6,577 bases of DNA from Bacillota bacterium (GTDB taxonomy: Bacteria; Bacillota; Clostridia; Oscillospirales; Acutalibacteraceae). Numbering within the stretch: the stretch's first letter is position 1; every line of letters begins with the position of its first letter. This document shows, in pieces, positions 6,475 through 6,577 of this stretch. Below the pieces are notes generated by a model. The model was not told the DNA's origin, did no database searches, and saw only the letters and a list, made by a program, of their open reading frames with translations. The translations under genes were made by a program, and so were the position numbers. The DNA is taken from assembly GCA_023420245.1 (NCBI GenBank), contig JAEZWL010000083.1, forward strand, positions 1-6,577. Reading direction: 5' to 3'.

Positions 6475-6504
6475 TTGACATTTACCATTGGACTATGCTA
6501 CAAT
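6475..6504 (+). promoter_or_regulatory. Strong promoter of the tRNA-Gly gene
   Basis: A consensus TTGACA (6475-6480) and TACAAT (6499-6504) are separated by 18 nt, with TG-C just before the -10, an extended form. Initiation is expected near 6511, about 12 nt before the mature tRNA 5' end. The rest of the 84-nt gap after the Clp gene (6439-6474) shows no hairpin-plus-T terminator, so read-through from the Clp gene into the tRNA is possible. Confidence 0.8.
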
Positions 6505-6522
6505 TATAGCCGTCGCTAAAAT

Positions 6523-6577
6523 GCGAGTGTAGTTCAATGGTAGAACTCCAGCCTTCCAAGCTGGTCGTGTGGGTTCG
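6523..6577 (+). tRNA. tRNA-Gly(UCC), 3' end cut off by the window edge
   Basis: The first 55 nt of a glycine tRNA are present. The 5' acceptor strand is GCGAGTG (6523-6529). The D stem pairs GTTC (6532-6535) with GAAC (6543-6546). The anticodon stem pairs CCAGC (6548-6552) with GCTGG (6560-6564). The 7-nt loop CTTCCAA has anticodon TCC at 6555-6557, which reads GGA and, by wobble, GGG glycine codons. A 4-nt variable loop (6565-6568) and the 5' T-stem strand GTGGG (6569-6573) lead into TTCG, where the window ends. The missing 3' part should supply CACTCGC to close the acceptor stem. It closely resembles other Bacillota tRNA-Gly(UCC) genes. More tRNA genes may follow to the right. Confidence 0.95.

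Noticed and set aside
6471..6490. Direct repeat ACCATTG at 6471 and 6484
   Set aside because: The repeat is 7 bp and occurs only twice, around the -35 box. It is too short to claim as an operator and no further copy was seen.

Overview
This window looks like a chromosomal housekeeping region of a Gram-positive bacterium of class Clostridia, most likely an Oscillospiraceae/Ruminococcaceae-type anaerobe of roughly 50% GC (estimated by eye). The evidence is an ecfT-truA pair (in Bacillota this usually follows the ribosomal-protein/ecfA block), a membrane-anchored DUF5711-like protein, a CvpA-PgsA pair and a zinc-finger Clp ATPase of ClpE type. All genes are on the plus strand. No mobile element, CRISPR array or clear sign of horizontal transfer was seen.

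Layout. (1) 7-2826: three tightly packed genes, ecfT (transmembrane subunit of ECF vitamin/metal transporters), truA (tRNA pseudouridine synthase) and a 412-residue membrane-anchored protein of unknown function. They are separated by 14 and 1 nt and are probably the tail of an operon that begins to the left of the window. (2) 2827-2967: the only substantial intergenic stretch in the interior. It holds a weak terminator-like T7 element, a GC palindrome, a three-part TTGCCT/AGGCAA repeat and a strong sigma-A-type promoter with an extended -10. (3) 2968-4115: a CvpA-family membrane protein followed 17 nt later by pgsA (phosphatidylglycerophosphate synthase). (4) 4159-6438: a two-AAA+-domain Clp ATPase with an N-terminal four-cysteine zinc finger, perhaps read through from pgsA and/or from a weak extended -10 promoter just upstream. 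(5) 6439-6577: a near-consensus promoter driving a tRNA-Gly(UCC) gene that is cut off by the right window edge.

How the genes fit together. The first block combines translation-linked and transport functions with an uncharacterised surface-exposed protein. The second combines envelope functions (CvpA, anionic phospholipid synthesis) with protein quality control. Most of the content is core metabolism. The less described parts are the DUF5711-like protein, the CvpA promoter with its overlapping inverted repeat, and the atypical catalytic-loop sequence in TruA. I do not see a convincing novel multi-gene system.
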